From: Corynebacterium breve
Lineage (GTDB): Bacteria > Actinomycetota > Actinomycetes > Mycobacteriales > Mycobacteriaceae
Assembly: GCF_030252165.1 (NCBI RefSeq)
Contig: NZ_CP126969.1
Coordinates: 2,356,001-2,420,000, forward strand
DNA: 64,000 nucleotides
Reading direction: 5' to 3'
Position 1 is the stretch's first letter. The number at the start of each line of letters is the position of its first letter. Positions 63,802 through 64,000 of this stretch are shown one piece after another. A program made the position numbers and the translations under genes. The notes below the pieces were generated by a model. That model saw nothing but the letters and a program-made list of their open reading frames with translations. It was not told the DNA's origin and searched no databases.

Positions 63802-64000
63802 TTAGACGGCGATGAACGGCTTGATTAGGCCTTCCTTGCGATCCATGACGTCGGCGATTGCTTTTTCGATGTCATCGAATGCGTAATCGTGGGTAAACAC
63901 TGGGGTTGGGTCGATGACCCCCTTGCGGATGAAGCTCATCAACTGATCCATCTTGGTCAGATCACCGAGACCGGTCCACAACGAAATATTCTTGTGCACC
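63802..64000 (-). CDS. Zinc-type alcohol dehydrogenase, C-terminal part
   Basis: The last 65 or so residues of a gene that runs off the right edge. The segment MSFIRKGVIDPTPVFTHDYA and AFDDIEKAIADVMDRKEG-LIKPFI are typical of the C-terminus of medium-chain zinc alcohol dehydrogenases. The catalytic and cofactor domains are outside the window. Confidence 0.8.
   Translation of the reverse strand, partial: VHKNISLWTGLGDLTKMDQLMSFIRKGVIDPTPVFTHDYAFDDIEKAIADVMDRKEGLIKPFIAV

Overview
The window is a chromosomal origin region from a Corynebacterium-type actinomycete (Mycobacteriales). The grounds are the gene order rpmH-rnpA-yidD-yidC-rsmG-parA-parB to the left of dnaA and dnaN-recF-dciA-gyrB-gyrA to its right, the actinobacterial block pcnA/mutT4/DUF6049/murJ-pseudokinase/sigM/trxB/trxA/cwlM, a complete trpEGDCBA operon, a brnFE-type exporter and fairly high GC. 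I do not assign a species. No tRNA, rRNA, insertion sequence, prophage or CRISPR array was seen.

Layout. 0-2.6 kb: cold shock protein, a probably broken hypothetical gene, a lipoprotein and small conserved proteins. 2.6-8.8 kb: a fatty-acid module (FadE5-like acyl-CoA dehydrogenase, TetR regulator, thiolase, FabG4-like reductase, MaoC-type dehydratase) that matches the mycobacterial htdX-fabG4-fadA2-fadE5 group. 8.9-15.5 kb: phosphoesterases, a Rieske protein, a secreted purple-acid-phosphatase-like enzyme, a DAACS symporter and an orphan sugar-import ATPase. 15.5-22.6 kb: trp operon with a WWW leader peptide and attenuator; trpD carries a one-base frameshift. 22.6-32.6 kb: MerR/ABC exporter (ATPase gene also frameshifted), Rieske lipoprotein, ene-reductase, SBF-type transporter, pcnA-yqgE-brnF-brnE. 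32.7-43.2 kb: nudix, DUF6049, MurJ, SigM and thioredoxin genes and CwlM (envelope and redox). 43.2-50.2 kb: AlbA_2 regulator, GNAT, parB, parA, rsmG, yidC, yidD, rnpA, rpmH. 50.2-53.3 kb: dnaA flanked by DnaA boxes, with oriC between dnaA and dnaN. 53.3-64 kb: dnaN, recF, dciA, gyrB, a small two-gene module and gyrA, ending inside an alcohol dehydrogenase gene.

How it fits together. Replication initiation (DnaA, oriC), clamp and helicase loading (DnaN, DciA), supercoiling (GyrA/B) and origin segregation (ParA/ParB with seven perfect parS sites at 12.3-30.5 kb) are encoded around the origin. Cell-wall export and its control (MurJ-pseudokinase, CwlM) lie next to them.

Most unusual signal. A 12-13 bp word, GTCGTCGAYAAGC, occurs at least 23 times on both strands, inside genes in more than one reading frame and between genes, including as a perfect inverted pair directly after gyrB. 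Frequency, lack of strand polarity and use as a terminator hairpin resemble DNA-uptake-sequence words of naturally competent bacteria; the function here is unknown. Other items of note: two homologous ~90 bp palindromic elements, parS sites merged with a terminator and with a start codon, three apparent single-G losses in genes, and a set of leaderless promoters.
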